A stretch of DNA of 64,000 bases from an uncultured Akkermansia sp. GTDB taxonomy: Bacteria; Verrucomicrobiota; Verrucomicrobiia; Verrucomicrobiales; Akkermansiaceae. Positions within the stretch are counted from its first letter, which is position 1; every line of letters begins with the position of its first letter. Where the stretch lies: NCBI GenBank assembly GCA_944390825.1, contig CALXRG010000004.1, positions 96,411-160,410 on the forward strand, read 5' to 3'. The translations under genes and the position numbers were made by a program. The notes under the pieces were generated by a model, which did not search any database, was not told the origin of the DNA, and saw nothing but the letters and a program-made list of their open reading frames with translations. Shown here in pieces: positions 50,202-60,084 of the stretch.

Positions 50202-51204
50202 AAAACTGCTCGAAGTACGCAATCTCGTCACCTGCTTTGACACCGAAGCCGGCCTGCTTCGGGCAGTAGACGACGTGAGCTTCGACATCTACCGCGGTGA
50301 GTGTGTCGGCATCGTCGGCGAAAGCGGCTGCGGCAAAAGCGTCACCGCCATGAGCCTGATGCGCCTGCTGCCCAAACCCGAAGGCCGCATCATGAGCGGC
50401 TCCGTCATCTTCGGAGACCGGGACATCCTGCGCATGTCACCGCGGCGGTTGCGCAGCATTCGCGGCGGGCGCGTCGGCGTCATCTTCCAGGAACCCATGC
50501 ACGCCCTCAACCCCGTGCAAACCATCGGACAGCAAATTGCCGAAGTCCTCATGCTGCATCGCTCCATGTCGGCACACGCCGCCTGGCTGGAAGCCATCCG
50601 CATGCTCGAATACGTCCGCATCCCCGACCCGGAACGGTGCGCCTCCGAGTTTCCGCATTCCCTCTCCGGCGGGATGCGCCAGCGCGTCGTCATCGCCATA
50701 GCCCTGGCCTGCCGCCCGGACCTTCTCATCGCCGACGAACCCACCACAGCCCTCGACGTCACCGTCCAGCAGCAAATCCTGAGCCTCATCCGCGAACTGC
50801 GCGAAGAACTCAACGCCGGTGCCCTCCTCATCACTCATGACCTCGGCGTCATCGCACAAAACTGCGACCGCGTCCTCGTCATGTACGCCGGGCGCATTGT
50901 CGAGTCCGCCAACGTCTTCGAACTGTTTTCCAACCCGCTGCACGCTTATACCCGAGCCCTCCTGGCCTCCACACCCCGACTGGAATACCAGCCGAAAAGC
51001 CTCCTGCCCACCATCCCCAATAGCGTCGCCGCCCTCAGCGACATGGTACCCGGCTGCCGCTTCTGCCAGCGCATGGGAGTCCCGGAGGAAGAACTCCTCA
51101 TCCGGCCCCGTCTCGTCGAACCCATTCCGGGCCATTGGGTTGAAGCTTGTCCCCGGTGTACCCCCGACGTCTATGAAGCCGCCGTCAAGGACGGTTTGGT
51201 CTGA
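50191..51204 (+). CDS. Peptide ABC transporter ATPase, single-domain (OppD/YejF N-half type)
   Basis: Drives the importer encoded upstream. The 337-residue protein has Walker A GESGCGKS, the Q-loop (FQEPMHALNPV), signature LSGGMRQR, Walker B LLIADEPTTALD and the H-loop THD. An oligopeptide C-terminal region follows, with a Cys motif (GCRFCQRM and CPRC) as in OppD-type iron-sulfur-associated tails. E. coli YejF is one chain with two such domains; here only one ATPase is encoded, and no second follows before tig. It may work as a homodimer, or the partner may be elsewhere. Starts inside the upstream gene at ATG 50191. Confidence 0.85.
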   Translation: MYNEKLLEVRNLVTCFDTEAGLLRAVDDVSFDIYRGECVGIVGESGCGKSVTAMSLMRLLPKPEGRIMSGSVIFGDRDILRMSPRRLRSIRGGRVGVIFQEPMHALNPVQTIGQQIAEVLMLHRSMSAHAAWLEAIRMLEYVRIPDPERCASEFPHSLSGGMRQRVVIAIALACRPDLLIADEPTTALDVTVQQQILSLIRELREELNAGALLITHDLGVIAQNCDRVLVMYAGRIVESANVFELFSNPLHAYTRALLASTPRLEYQPKSLLPTIPNSVAALSDMVPGCRFCQRMGVPEEELLIRPRLVEPIPGHWVEACPRCTPDVYEAAVKDGLV

Positions 51205-51511
51205 CCCCTCATCCTTCACTGGAGGGTTTGCCGTCCCCCTTGCCGTCCTTCCCCTGCCGTCCTGACACCGGGACCTTGGCCGGAAAACCCGTCACCCGGG
51301 CGTCACGGTGGTGGTATACGTTCTGGAGGCTTGCCGTCTTTCCTTCCCCTTTTTCCCCTTCGTTTCGCAGCCCTCCGGCGTTTCGCAACCCTCCGGTCTT
51401 CACTCGGAAAACAAGACACCCGCGAGCCAGGGCACAGGGCAAAATACAGCAGCGCGGCGAGCGGCTTGTCCCCAAAAAATCCCGGGGAGAACGCCATATC
51501 ACATTATGCGC
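51205..51511. other. Gene-free stretch with an 18-base tandem duplication
   Basis: No supportable gene. CGTTTCGCAGCCCTCCGG (51361-51378) is followed directly by CGTTTCGCAACCCTCCGG (51379-51396), identical but for one base. Several nearby TTGCCGTCC copies at 51228-51260 give a pyrimidine-rich, repetitive look. Confidence 0.55.
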
Positions 51512-51540
51512 TTGCAATTTGCGGGCAAATAGTGTAAGCT
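51512..51540 (+). promoter_or_regulatory. Promoter of tig
   Basis: TTGCAA (51512-51517), 17 bases, TAAGCT (51535-51540). Leader about 30 bases. Confidence 0.6.
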
Positions 51541-51577
51541 GCGCGGGCGATTTTACCACTTCACATTGCTACACATC

Positions 51578-52897
51578 ATGGATATCACCATCAATAAGAC
51601 AAGCGATTGCGAGGCAACGCTCAACGTTACTGTCTCTGCTGATGAGGTGAGCGTCATTAAAAATGACATCATCAGCACCTACACGAAGAATTCCCGCGTT
51701 CCCGGGTTCCGTCCCGGTAAAGCCCCCAAGAGCATCATCGCGAAACGCTATGCCGACTCCATCCGCGAAGAACTTGAATATCGCCTCAAAACCGACGCCC
51801 AGGAACAGGCGCTCAACGACAACCCCGAGCTCAAGGTTCTGGACTTTGGTACCTGCGAGCTTACCGAGCAACCGGACGGCTCCATCACCCTCAGCTCCAC
51901 TCTTACCACGGTGCCCAATTTTGACCTGCCTGAGTACATGGGCATCGAAGTAGAAGTCGGCACCAGCGACGTCAGCGATGCAGAAGTGGACGAGCAACTC
52001 CGGAAATATGCCGAAGCCTCCGCCCAGCACCTCGTCGTCGAGCGACCCGCCGCCAAAGGCGACATCGCCGTCATCGACTTCAAGACCAGCATCGAAGGAA
52101 AACCCACCGCCGAGTACTGTGGCAAGTCCGTCGGCTTCATGGAAGGCCGGGAAGGGCACTGGGTCTCCATCGGTGAGGATCAGTTCATCCCCGGCCTGGG
52201 CGAAGGCCTCGAAGGCCTCAGCGCCGGCGATGCCAAGGACATCCCCGTCACCCTCAAGGAAGACTTCCCCATCTCCGAACTTGCCGGTAAGGAAATCCTC
52301 TTCTCCTGCACCGTCAAAGAAGTGCGTGAAAAGCAAGTCCCGGAAATCACCCCCGAACTTTTTGCCGGCACCCTGCCTGACAAGAGCATGGATGAGATTC
52401 GTGACCTCGTCCGGGAAAACCTCAAAAACCTCAAGGAACGCGCCATCAACGAAGCCAAAGCTGACCAGATCTCCGACAAACTCGCTGATCAGCTCAGCTT
52501 CGCCCTCCCGGCAGAGCTCGTCGAGCGCGAAAACGAAAACACTGCTCAGCGCAAGCTCTACGCTGCTATTCAAGCCGGCAATTATGAAGCAGCCAAAGAC
52601 ATGGACAACTTCCGTGAAAGCTGCAAGAGCGAAACCGAGCGCAACCTTCGCGTCTACTTTGCCCTCCAAGAAATCGCCCGCCGCGAGCACGTCATCGCCA
52701 CCGACAATGAGATGTACGAGTCCATTGCCTCCATGGCTCAGCAAGCCGGCGAGAAAAACCTGCGCAGCTTCATCCGCAAACTGCACAAAGAAAACCGCAT
52801 GACAGGCATCCGCCTTTCCATCATCACCTCCAAGGTCCTCGACCTCCTTGCCCGTAACGCCAAGGTCATCACCAAGGACGAGGCAGCCCAGGCCTAA
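51578..52897 (+). CDS. tig: Trigger factor, ribosome-associated chaperone and prolyl isomerase
   Basis: Folds nascent chains at the ribosome exit tunnel. The 439-residue protein starts MDITINKTSDCEATLNVTVS and has the ribosome-binding loop with the signature GFRPGKAP (family GFRxGKxP) at about residues 46-53, a PPIase FKBP-like domain (about 150-245; KGDIAVIDFKTSIEGKPTAE, FIPGLGEGLEG) and a long helical C-terminal domain. In many bacteria tig is followed by clpP-clpX; here it is monocistronic with a terminator. Confidence 0.96.
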   Translation: MDITINKTSDCEATLNVTVSADEVSVIKNDIISTYTKNSRVPGFRPGKAPKSIIAKRYADSIREELEYRLKTDAQEQALNDNPELKVLDFGTCELTEQPDGSITLSSTLTTVPNFDLPEYMGIEVEVGTSDVSDAEVDEQLRKYAEASAQHLVVERPAAKGDIAVIDFKTSIEGKPTAEYCGKSVGFMEGREGHWVSIGEDQFIPGLGEGLEGLSAGDAKDIPVTLKEDFPISELAGKEILFSCTVKEVREKQVPEITPELFAGTLPDKSMDEIRDLVRENLKNLKERAINEAKADQISDKLADQLSFALPAELVERENENTAQRKLYAAIQAGNYEAAKDMDNFRESCKSETERNLRVYFALQEIARREHVIATDNEMYESIASMAQQAGEKNLRSFIRKLHKENRMTGIRLSIITSKVLDLLARNAKVITKDEAAQA

Positions 52898-52967
52898 CGC
52901 CGGGAAACAGCCTCCCTGAGGCATTCCCTCCCGGGAAGCAATGCCTCATGGCAAAAAATATCTGTAA

Positions 52968-53006
52968 GAAGCGAGCCCCGCAAGAGGCTCGCTTCCCTCT
53001 TTCTTC
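52968..53006 (+). terminator. Terminator of tig
   Basis: Perfect ten-base-pair stem GAAGCGAGCC (52968-52977) with GGCTCGCTTC (52986-52995), loop of eight, followed by CCTCTTTCTT. A weaker hairpin (TGAGGCATT with AATGCCTCA) precedes it at 52917-52949. Confidence 0.75.
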
Positions 53007-53184
53007 CCGCAAGATTAAAGTCCATCCTCCCCACCCGCCGGAACAACAGACGTGCTCCACCCATACACCACCGAGCATTCTTCCAAAACCGAATCCCAAG
53101 ATCCCAACTGCCGCAGTCCCCAACTGCCGCCCCAACCGCCACCTGCACCACCAACCACCACCACCTGCACCACCAATCCCCAAC

Positions 53185-53805
53185 GTGGCACACCGACCCC
53201 ATCCCCTGCTGTTCCTCACCCTCACGGCGCTGATCCTCTGCCAGTGTGAGCAGATAGGCACCGCTATACTCGGCAAAACAATCACCAACGACGTCATCCA
53301 CGCAGCCCGTGAAAGCCACAACTGGTACGAATACCTCCCGGAGAAATCGCCCGGCTTCTGCCTGCGCACCACACGTACCCTCATCTGGCGGGACCCCCTC
53401 CTGCGACTCGGGTACTGGCGGGGCGTCGACCCGGACACCCCCACGCGCGTCTACATGGAAGCCCGAGGCAACGTCTTCATCATCTACCCCGGCTACACAT
53501 GGGATGGCATGACCATCGGCACCACCACCTGCGCCGATCTCACCTCCACCCTCCTGCACGACGCTCTCTATCACGCCCTTGCCGCCGGTGCTCACTTCCC
53601 CCGCCTCCAAGCCGACCGCGCATTCCTGCGCCAGCGCCGCCAAATCGGTCTCCCCCGCACCCGCTTTGAATACAGTGCCATCCGACTCTTTGGCTGGCCC
53701 TCCAGCCGCCCCCACGGCACACCTACCCTCCGCGTCATCCCCTCCGCGCCAGGAGACCCCACTTCCTACCCTCTCTCTTCAAATCCGCAACCCCTGCGCC
53801 AGTGA
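53185..53805 (+). CDS. DUF1353-like protein with N-terminal signal, probable GTG start
   Basis: A protein of about 206 residues. The core segment YPGYTWDGMTIGTTTCADLT, then TLLHDALYHAL fits the DUF1353 pattern 'WDG-x(n)-LHD-x-LY', a small family common in phages and bacteria whose function is unknown. The reading frame opens at 52948, but that start lies before the tig terminator and the first 79 codons are Pro/His-rich and not protein-like. A GTG at 53185 begins a signal-like segment (MAHRPHPLLFLTLTALILCQ, counting GTG as Met), so I place the start there. Family assignment is moderate. Confidence 0.55.
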   Translation: MAHRPHPLLFLTLTALILCQCEQIGTAILGKTITNDVIHAARESHNWYEYLPEKSPGFCLRTTRTLIWRDPLLRLGYWRGVDPDTPTRVYMEARGNVFIIYPGYTWDGMTIGTTTCADLTSTLLHDALYHALAAGAHFPRLQADRAFLRQRRQIGLPRTRFEYSAIRLFGWPSSRPHGTPTLRVIPSAPGDPTSYPLSSNPQPLRQ

Positions 53806-53984
53806 GTCACACCGTACCCGGCATTCGGACTTCCCAGTACAACAGAGAGCGCACGAGGCATCTCCCATAACCCCGCTGTCTCCTATCATGCACGGCAGAG
53901 TCAGATCATGTGCTCGCTTTGTTATTGTATCGGCGTGCAGAATGACAATACAGCACGGGGATGGTATCTCCCGAGAATAAAAGC

Positions 53985-54013
53985 TTGAGTTTGACATCAT
54001 TTGACGCTACAAT
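53985..54013 (+). promoter_or_regulatory. Promoter of hom-lysC
   Basis: TTGAGT (53985-53990), 17 bases, TACAAT (54008-54013). Transcription would begin about five bases before the ATG, too close for a ribosome binding site or an attenuator. Confidence 0.55.
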
Positions 54014-54024
54014 CTCCGCGCGAT

Positions 54025-55344
54025 ATGACAGGTAAAATGCTTCAAATCGGCCTGGTAGGTTTGGGTACCGTTGGCACGGGTGTGTACGAAACACTGTGCC
54101 GCAATCATGATTTGCTGGAGGCTCGGGCACAGATACCGTTTGAGGTGAGGCGTGTAGCCGTGCGTCGGCTGGATCGCCCCCGGGAGGTAGAAATCGCGCC
54201 CGAACTGCTGACGGACGACTGGCATGACCTGGTGGAAGACCCCAACATCGATATCATCATCGAGCTCATCGGAGGAACGACCGAAGCATATCGTCTAATC
54301 AAAGCGGCACTGGAAGCAGGCAAACCGGTTGTAACCGGCAACAAAGCCGTGCTGGCCGAATTTGGAGGTGAACTGTTTCGCCTTTCCGGCGAGAAAGGTG
54401 TGCCGCTGTATTTCGAGGCCTCCTGCGGCGGAGGAATCCCCATTGTGCAGAGCTTGCAGAACTCTCTCATCTGCAACAATGTGCAAAGTATTGTCGGCAT
54501 CATCAACGGCACGAGTAACTACATCCTGACCTCCATGAGGGAGAAAGGGACCTCCCTCCGGGATGCACTGGAAAGTGCCCAGAAACTTGGCTTCGCAGAA
54601 GCAGACCCGACCTTCGACATCAACGGGTGGGATGCCGCCCACAAAGCCCTGATTCTGGCAGCCGTCGCATACGGAATCCCGCTCAAGCCGGACAAAATCT
54701 CTGTATATGGAATCGACCGCGTTGAGAGCGTAGACCAGCACTTTGCCGGCCGGCTGGGCTACACCATCAAGCTGCTGATGGTCATCAAGCACCATACCGA
54801 AACAGACCAACTGGAGCTGCGCGTACAGCCAAGTTTTGTGCCGCTGAACCATATCCTGTCCAAAGTGGATGGCGTCTTCAACGCCATCGCCGTCAAAGGA
54901 GACATCGTGGGCGAGACCATATTCTACGGTCGTGGAGCCGGCAAGAATCCGACCTCCAGCGCCGTAATAGGAGACCTCGTCCTTGCGATGCGCGAGCGTC
55001 GGCACCCCGATTTCCACACCGGCTTCCGCCCCTATGCCAAGAACCTGGAAGTCCTGCCCATCAGCGAAACCGTAACGCCATACTATGTACGCTTCCGGGT
55101 TCAGGACAGCCCCGGTGTCATCGCCGCGATAGCCTCCGTGCTGGCCCGCTACGAGATAGGCATCTCGCGCACCTCGTCCACCTTCAGCACTACCGACGGC
55201 AAAGGCCTGACGTGGTGCAACCTGGTATTCATGGTGCACGAATGCAAATGGGGGCGCCTCAAAGCCGCCCTCAAGGAAATCGGCCGCGTACCGAACATCG
55301 ACCGCCACCCCGTGGTGTTCCGGATAGAAACCTTCAACGACTAA
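54025..55344 (+). CDS. hom: Homoserine dehydrogenase
   Basis: Reduces aspartate semialdehyde to homoserine for threonine and methionine synthesis. The 439-residue single-function enzyme has an N-terminal Rossmann motif (IGLVGLGTVGTGVYE), the catalytic-domain signature around GIINGTSNYILTSM and GFAEADPTFDINGWDAAHKA (catalytic Asp and Lys region), and a C-terminal ACT domain (about 355-435; VRFRQDSPGVIAAIASVLA-like) that allows feedback by threonine. A TTG start at 54001 is possible but lies within the promoter. It lies five bases before lysC. Confidence 0.95.
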   Translation: MTGKMLQIGLVGLGTVGTGVYETLCRNHDLLEARAQIPFEVRRVAVRRLDRPREVEIAPELLTDDWHDLVEDPNIDIIIELIGGTTEAYRLIKAALEAGKPVVTGNKAVLAEFGGELFRLSGEKGVPLYFEASCGGGIPIVQSLQNSLICNNVQSIVGIINGTSNYILTSMREKGTSLRDALESAQKLGFAEADPTFDINGWDAAHKALILAAVAYGIPLKPDKISVYGIDRVESVDQHFAGRLGYTIKLLMVIKHHTETDQLELRVQPSFVPLNHILSKVDGVFNAIAVKGDIVGETIFYGRGAGKNPTSSAVIGDLVLAMRERRHPDFHTGFRPYAKNLEVLPISETVTPYYVRFRVQDSPGVIAAIASVLARYEIGISRTSSTFSTTDGKGLTWCNLVFMVHECKWGRLKAALKEIGRVPNIDRHPVVFRIETFND

Positions 55345-55349
55345 CAACT

Positions 55350-56576
55350 ATGGCACTTATTGTACAGAAATACGGTGGCTCCTCCGTAGGAACCATCGAT
55401 CGCATACGCAATGTAGCCCGCCGGCTGATTGAAACGCAACAGGGCGGTAATCAGGTGGTAGCAGTTGTCTCTGCCATGAGCGGTATGACCGACAAACTCA
55501 TCGCACTGGCTCACGAAGTGATGGACAACCCGCCGGAGAGTGAAATGGACGTCTTGCTGGCCACTGGCGAGCAGCAGTCCATCGCGCTGCTCAGCATGGC
55601 CATCACCGACATGGGGTACAAAGCCAAGAGCTTCACCGGCGCTCAAGCTGGCATCCGCACGTACGGCTCGCACACACGCGGCCGGATTGATGATATCGAT
55701 GCGAGCAGAGTGACCCAGGCTCTTGACGACGGCTACATCGTCATATGCGCCGGCTTCCAGGGCGTAGCGCGCGACGGCCGCATTCATACGCTCGGCCGTG
55801 GAGGCTCTGATTTGTCGGCCATCGCGATGGCTGCAGCCGTTAAAGCAGATCTCTGCCAGATCTACACCGACGTAGACGGCGTCTACACCTGTGACCCGAG
55901 AGTGGTGAAAGACGCATGCAAAATCCCCGTCCTCTCCTACGAGGAGATGCTGGAAATGGCCTCCAGCGGCTCCAAGGTCATGCAAGCCCGCTCCGTTGAG
56001 TTTGCCAAGAAGTTTGGCGTCGTCTTTGAAGTCCGCAATTCCATGAACAATAATCCCGGTACCATCGTGCAAGAAGAAAATACAGCTATGGAGTCGCTTG
56101 CTGTCCGCGGCGTCTCAATCGAACGCAACCAAGCCCGCGTCACCGTGTCGGGCATCACTGCCCCCGTGGCCTACACGGCCATGATACTCACTGCCCTCGC
56201 CAAGGCAGAAATCAACGTTGATATGATTGTGGCCAACACCGCACATGACGGCAAGGCCCGACAGTCCTTCACGATGAACATGAGCGATCTGGGCGCTGCT
56301 CAAGCAGCCCTCAAGTCCGTGCTGCCGCAGCTCGGGCCGAACGCCAAACTGGAGACAGAGGCCGGTTTGGCGAAACTCTCAGTAGTGGGCGTCGGGATGC
56401 GCTCCCACTCGGGCGTCGCGGCGACGGTATTCCAGTCTCTCGCTGATGCCGGCATCGCCACAGGCATGATTGCCACCTCGGAAATCCGCATCACCACCAC
56501 AGTCGACGCAGCCGATATCGAACAGGCCGCCCGCGTTGTTCATGCCGCTTTCCACCTTGACCAGGTGAGCGCCTGA
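55350..56576 (+). CDS. lysC: Aspartate kinase
   Basis: Phosphorylates aspartate, the first step toward lysine, threonine and methionine. The 408-residue protein starts with the substrate motif VQKYGGSSVGT, has the kinase-domain GRGGSDLSAIAMAAA and YTDVDGVYTCDPR segments, and ends with two ACT domains (from about residue 260) for feedback control. The layout is of the lysine/threonine-controlled type found in Corynebacterium and Bacillus, but unlike those I see no clear internal start for a separate beta subunit. Together with hom it forms the aspartate-pathway operon head; asd is not in the window. Confidence 0.95.
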   Translation: MALIVQKYGGSSVGTIDRIRNVARRLIETQQGGNQVVAVVSAMSGMTDKLIALAHEVMDNPPESEMDVLLATGEQQSIALLSMAITDMGYKAKSFTGAQAGIRTYGSHTRGRIDDIDASRVTQALDDGYIVICAGFQGVARDGRIHTLGRGGSDLSAIAMAAAVKADLCQIYTDVDGVYTCDPRVVKDACKIPVLSYEEMLEMASSGSKVMQARSVEFAKKFGVVFEVRNSMNNNPGTIVQEENTAMESLAVRGVSIERNQARVTVSGITAPVAYTAMILTALAKAEINVDMIVANTAHDGKARQSFTMNMSDLGAAQAALKSVLPQLGPNAKLETEAGLAKLSVVGVGMRSHSGVAATVFQSLADAGIATGMIATSEIRITTTVDAADIEQAARVVHAAFHLDQVSA

Positions 56577-56612
56577 TCTGACGACCCCGCTCGCATATAG
56601 CCTGTATCCATC

Positions 56613-58217
56613 ATGGCAGAAGAGCAACATCAAGCTCCGGCACCGGCTCCCGGTGACCGGGAACCGGAGTTAGAGTTGGAGTTCAAGCCGGCTGTCAAGT
56701 ACGCCTTCTGGGGTGGCTTGGCCTGCCTGGCAGTGGGATTGAGTTATGCCTCCTACTTCCTGGGCTCGTCACGCGCGGATGCAGCCGGGTATCAGCGCGG
56801 TTACGCAGAGGCCGTCTCCTCAGGACAAGTCGAAGCCGAACTGAACAGTCTGGCTGTCGCAAACCTCTTGGCCGTTCTCCAGCTGGAACATGAGTCGGAT
56901 GAGCAGCTGCTTGCCCGTGTCAAGGAGCCTGAACTGTCATTTTCCTGGATAGCAGAACCCTCCGTCAAGCAGGAAGCCCAGTGGGCACTCGAAAAAGAAC
57001 TGCTGAATCGCGGGTACGAGAGTGAGGCTATGCCATTGGTGGCCAGGACCTTTTCCGCCGTCCCGAAAACGGAGATGTGGTGCCGACGTGCCGTGGACGT
57101 AGCCCACACTCTTCAGCAGCGCGGTCACCTGACGGAAGCCCTCGGTTACTATCGCTTTGCTTCCAAGCGCTTCGCCGAACTGGGGAAAGAGCACGACCAT
57201 CTGGTGACCTGCTACAATCGCCTGGCATTACTCATGTCCACTCAGTGCCCGGCACCGCAGTGCGAGGAGGGTCTGTTTGAGCTCCGTCAGGAAGCAGAAG
57301 CCATGGGAGAGAAGGGGGATGCTCTGCGGGCAGACGTCCTCGTTTTCCTGGGAGCACACTATCGCCGCACAGGCGATGCCGCCTCGGCACGCAAGTGCTT
57401 CGAATCTGCCGTGAACGGTAAGAACATCCGGGCCGAAGCTCTGCACCCGCAGGCATGCGTGTGCTACGGCCAGGCCTTGTACGAAATGGGCAAAACAGCC
57501 GAAGCCCGCGAGCTGTTCAGCAAGGCGCTTAAATCCATGGGCGGAGACCCGGCCGATCTTCAGTACCGGCTGATCGCCCTGCGAAGCTTGGCTGCACTGG
57601 AGGTGGAAGCCGGCCATGCTGCGGAGTCTATCTCCCTGCTTGATCAGGCCCAGGGCGCGGCAGAAGGTCGCATCCCGGATTCTGATTCTTTCTGGAGCTC
57701 CTTCTATGACCAGCGGGGCTGGTCTCACTTCCTCGCAGAACAATATGAAGACGCCCTCCGTGACTTCACTGCCTGCCTCCGCATAGCGGGTACAGAGCGG
57801 GATACCGTTCAGCCGTTGGAAGGTGCCGGGCGCTGCCTGCTGGCATTGGGCAACCCGCGTGAAGCGCTTCCCCTGCTGAGAAAGGGGCGCGACCTGTGCC
57901 TCCAGTACAACCCCGGGGACGTAGAGTCCCTCGCCATGCTGAACGATGAACTCGGCCGGGCAGAGGACAGCACCGGCAACACAGCCCAAGCCCTGGAGGC
58001 ATACCAGGCTGCCGCTCAGGGATACCGCTCACTGAAACCAGCCTATCAGGACAAACTGCATGAAGTACTGCGCAGCATAGGCTACGCCGCCGCAGAAGTA
58101 AAGCAATGGAAAGCCGCAGCCGACGCCTGGGCCGAGGTGGTCACCCTCTGCGCCGGCAAGCCCGAAGCCCTGAAAGAAGCTCAGGAACAGCAGAAAAAAT
58201 GCAGCGCCAATCTCTAA
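56613..58217 (+). CDS. TPR-repeat membrane protein of unknown function
   Basis: A 534-residue protein with a short acidic N-terminus, one transmembrane helix at about residues 30-52 (YAFWGGLACLAVGLSYASYF), then a long helical tandem-repeat domain on the far side with TPR-like units (TEALGYYRFASKRFAELGKE, EMGKTAEARELFSKALKSMG, ALEAYQAAAQGYRSLKPAY). TPR domains scaffold protein complexes. It follows lysC by 36 bases and precedes another TPR-type membrane protein and murJ, so cell-envelope assembly is a plausible context but not shown. Confidence 0.75.
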   Translation: MAEEQHQAPAPAPGDREPELELEFKPAVKYAFWGGLACLAVGLSYASYFLGSSRADAAGYQRGYAEAVSSGQVEAELNSLAVANLLAVLQLEHESDEQLLARVKEPELSFSWIAEPSVKQEAQWALEKELLNRGYESEAMPLVARTFSAVPKTEMWCRRAVDVAHTLQQRGHLTEALGYYRFASKRFAELGKEHDHLVTCYNRLALLMSTQCPAPQCEEGLFELRQEAEAMGEKGDALRADVLVFLGAHYRRTGDAASARKCFESAVNGKNIRAEALHPQACVCYGQALYEMGKTAEARELFSKALKSMGGDPADLQYRLIALRSLAALEVEAGHAAESISLLDQAQGAAEGRIPDSDSFWSSFYDQRGWSHFLAEQYEDALRDFTACLRIAGTERDTVQPLEGAGRCLLALGNPREALPLLRKGRDLCLQYNPGDVESLAMLNDELGRAEDSTGNTAQALEAYQAAAQGYRSLKPAYQDKLHEVLRSIGYAAAEVKQWKAAADAWAEVVTLCAGKPEALKEAQEQQKKCSANL

Positions 58218-58329
58218 TCAAACAGCCGACAGTCATCGGCACGGCGGCTTCCGCCCTGCCGGGACACCGTCTGTCGCTCCCATCTTCCCCCCACTGAAAC
58301 AACACGAACCCCGTTCCCCCGCTTTTTCT

Positions 58330-59967
58330 ATGTATCACCGATATAAGACACGCCGTAAAAACAGCAGCAACCGCCTGCCCATGGTGGCGATAGGACTCAC
58401 CATCACCGGACTCATCCTCTGGGGCGTATATGCGAAAGGCTCAGATGTCATCAACTTCTTCAAAGGAGAGACAATCATCCGCTACAGCAACGACGAAGCC
58501 AATGAAAATCTTACCCGTCTGCTGGGCGATCTGGCCGGGGACAAGGCGAAGCTGCTGGAACTTGCCGAAAACAGCCAGACCCGCCTGGCATGGGTCGTCA
58601 ACGACGATACCCGGCGGCAGTTCCGTTGGTTCCTGCTGACGCGCCTCGTTGACCAGGGACTCTGGGCAGAAGCCAAAGCCATCCTGCCGGAGGTGGAATC
58701 CCTGGCTCCGGTGGAAGGACTTGACCGACTGGCGGACGCGGCGATGCAGTTCCAGGATTATGACCTGCAACTGCGGCTTGAGCGTCAACTGCAGAACCGC
58801 ATCGTGAGCAACCCTCAGCTGACCCCGATGCTGCTGCGCTCGATTCGCCGTGCCTCGGAAACATGTATCCGCATGAACAAAACGGATGAAGCCGTGAAGT
58901 TCATCAGCCGCCTGGATGCACCGGACGTGTTTGCCCGCATTACAAGCCCGGAGCTTGCTGCCGAAGCAGCCCAACTCCAGATGAAGCGAGCCGAGGTAAG
59001 CGCCGTCAAGGAACCGGTACTGCAGATTGTGCGCAACATCCTGGAGCAGGGCAAGTGGCCGCTTTGTCCGGCGACATCGAGCCTCATGATAGAGGAAGTC
59101 TCCAATGCGCTGCGCGACAATCCCAATCTGTCGGCTCCCGCACTGAAAGAAATCGAAGTTAAGCTGCTGCGCTGCCGCGACTCGATGCTGGAGTATCCGG
59201 ATCGCGAGCATCGGCTCCCCATGTGCTACACCATGCTGGGAGAACTGCGTTACCGCCTGAATGATTTTGAAGGATGCGCCCAGGCTCTCTCCCTGGCAGA
59301 AGCCTTTGCCGAAGGCTACGGCGAGATGACCCCGGACATGAGACTCAAACTGACACGCATCCGTGCCCGGGCCAACGAAAAACGCGGCGCAACCGGCGAG
59401 GCCATCGGCGATTACCGCTACCTTGCCGAGCATGAAACAGATCCGAAAGAAGTGCTGACAGCGCTTTCCTTCCTTGCCGCCAACAGCCAGGGTGAAGAAC
59501 AGATCACCCTGCTGACCCAATGCTGGGACATGTTGGGCAAAGACGCCCAGCTGGCCAAGGACAACGCCGACTTCAAAACCAAGATCGCCCGCGACCTCGC
59601 CGAATACTACAAAAACAAACAAGACTACCCCAACGCCGTGAAATGGCTCGCCGAATGCACCACCATCGCCGAAGCTGCCTACCCCGACCGCACGGACGGC
59701 AAAGCATTCCGCGCTGGGTTGGAGCTTGCACTTGTCAGCCGCCTTGCCGAGCGGGACACCGCAGCCCGAAACAGGCTGAAAGCCATGATGACAGCCATCG
59801 AGGAGATGCCTGAAGAAGATCGCGCACGCCTGGATGCAGCAGACAAAGAACTCTACCGCACCATCGTCCGCGAATACGCCCGCACCTGCCTGCTCAGCGG
59901 AGACACTTGGTACGCCAAAGAAGCCGTGAAGAAGATCCGCGAAGGCCTCCCGACCAAACACCGCTAA
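58330..59967 (+). CDS. Helical-repeat (TPR-like) membrane protein of unknown function
   Basis: A 545-residue protein. A basic N-terminus (MYHRYKTRRKNSSN) is followed by a transmembrane helix at about residues 17-37 (MVAIGLTITGLILWGVYAKG). The rest is helical repeats (DYDLQLRLERQLQNRIVSN, GEAIGDYRYLAEHETDPKEV, KQDYPNAVKWLAECTTIAEA). Orientation with the repeats outside fits the positive-inside rule. It shares the layout of the preceding gene and may be a distant paralogue. It lies 112 bases after that gene and 117 before murJ. No motif suggests an enzyme. Confidence 0.7.
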   Translation: MYHRYKTRRKNSSNRLPMVAIGLTITGLILWGVYAKGSDVINFFKGETIIRYSNDEANENLTRLLGDLAGDKAKLLELAENSQTRLAWVVNDDTRRQFRWFLLTRLVDQGLWAEAKAILPEVESLAPVEGLDRLADAAMQFQDYDLQLRLERQLQNRIVSNPQLTPMLLRSIRRASETCIRMNKTDEAVKFISRLDAPDVFARITSPELAAEAAQLQMKRAEVSAVKEPVLQIVRNILEQGKWPLCPATSSLMIEEVSNALRDNPNLSAPALKEIEVKLLRCRDSMLEYPDREHRLPMCYTMLGELRYRLNDFEGCAQALSLAEAFAEGYGEMTPDMRLKLTRIRARANEKRGATGEAIGDYRYLAEHETDPKEVLTALSFLAANSQGEEQITLLTQCWDMLGKDAQLAKDNADFKTKIARDLAEYYKNKQDYPNAVKWLAECTTIAEAAYPDRTDGKAFRAGLELALVSRLAERDTAARNRLKAMMTAIEEMPEEDRARLDAADKELYRTIVREYARTCLLSGDTWYAKEAVKKIREGLPTKHR

Positions 59968-60084
59968 ATCCATCCCCCTCGATTCCCGACCCACCATACC
60001 TTCCGCCAGCGCAGCCCGCACGCGCAGCACCGCCGTTACCTCAATCCAATTGCAGAGAATCACAACCAGCCTCTCCCACTTGAT

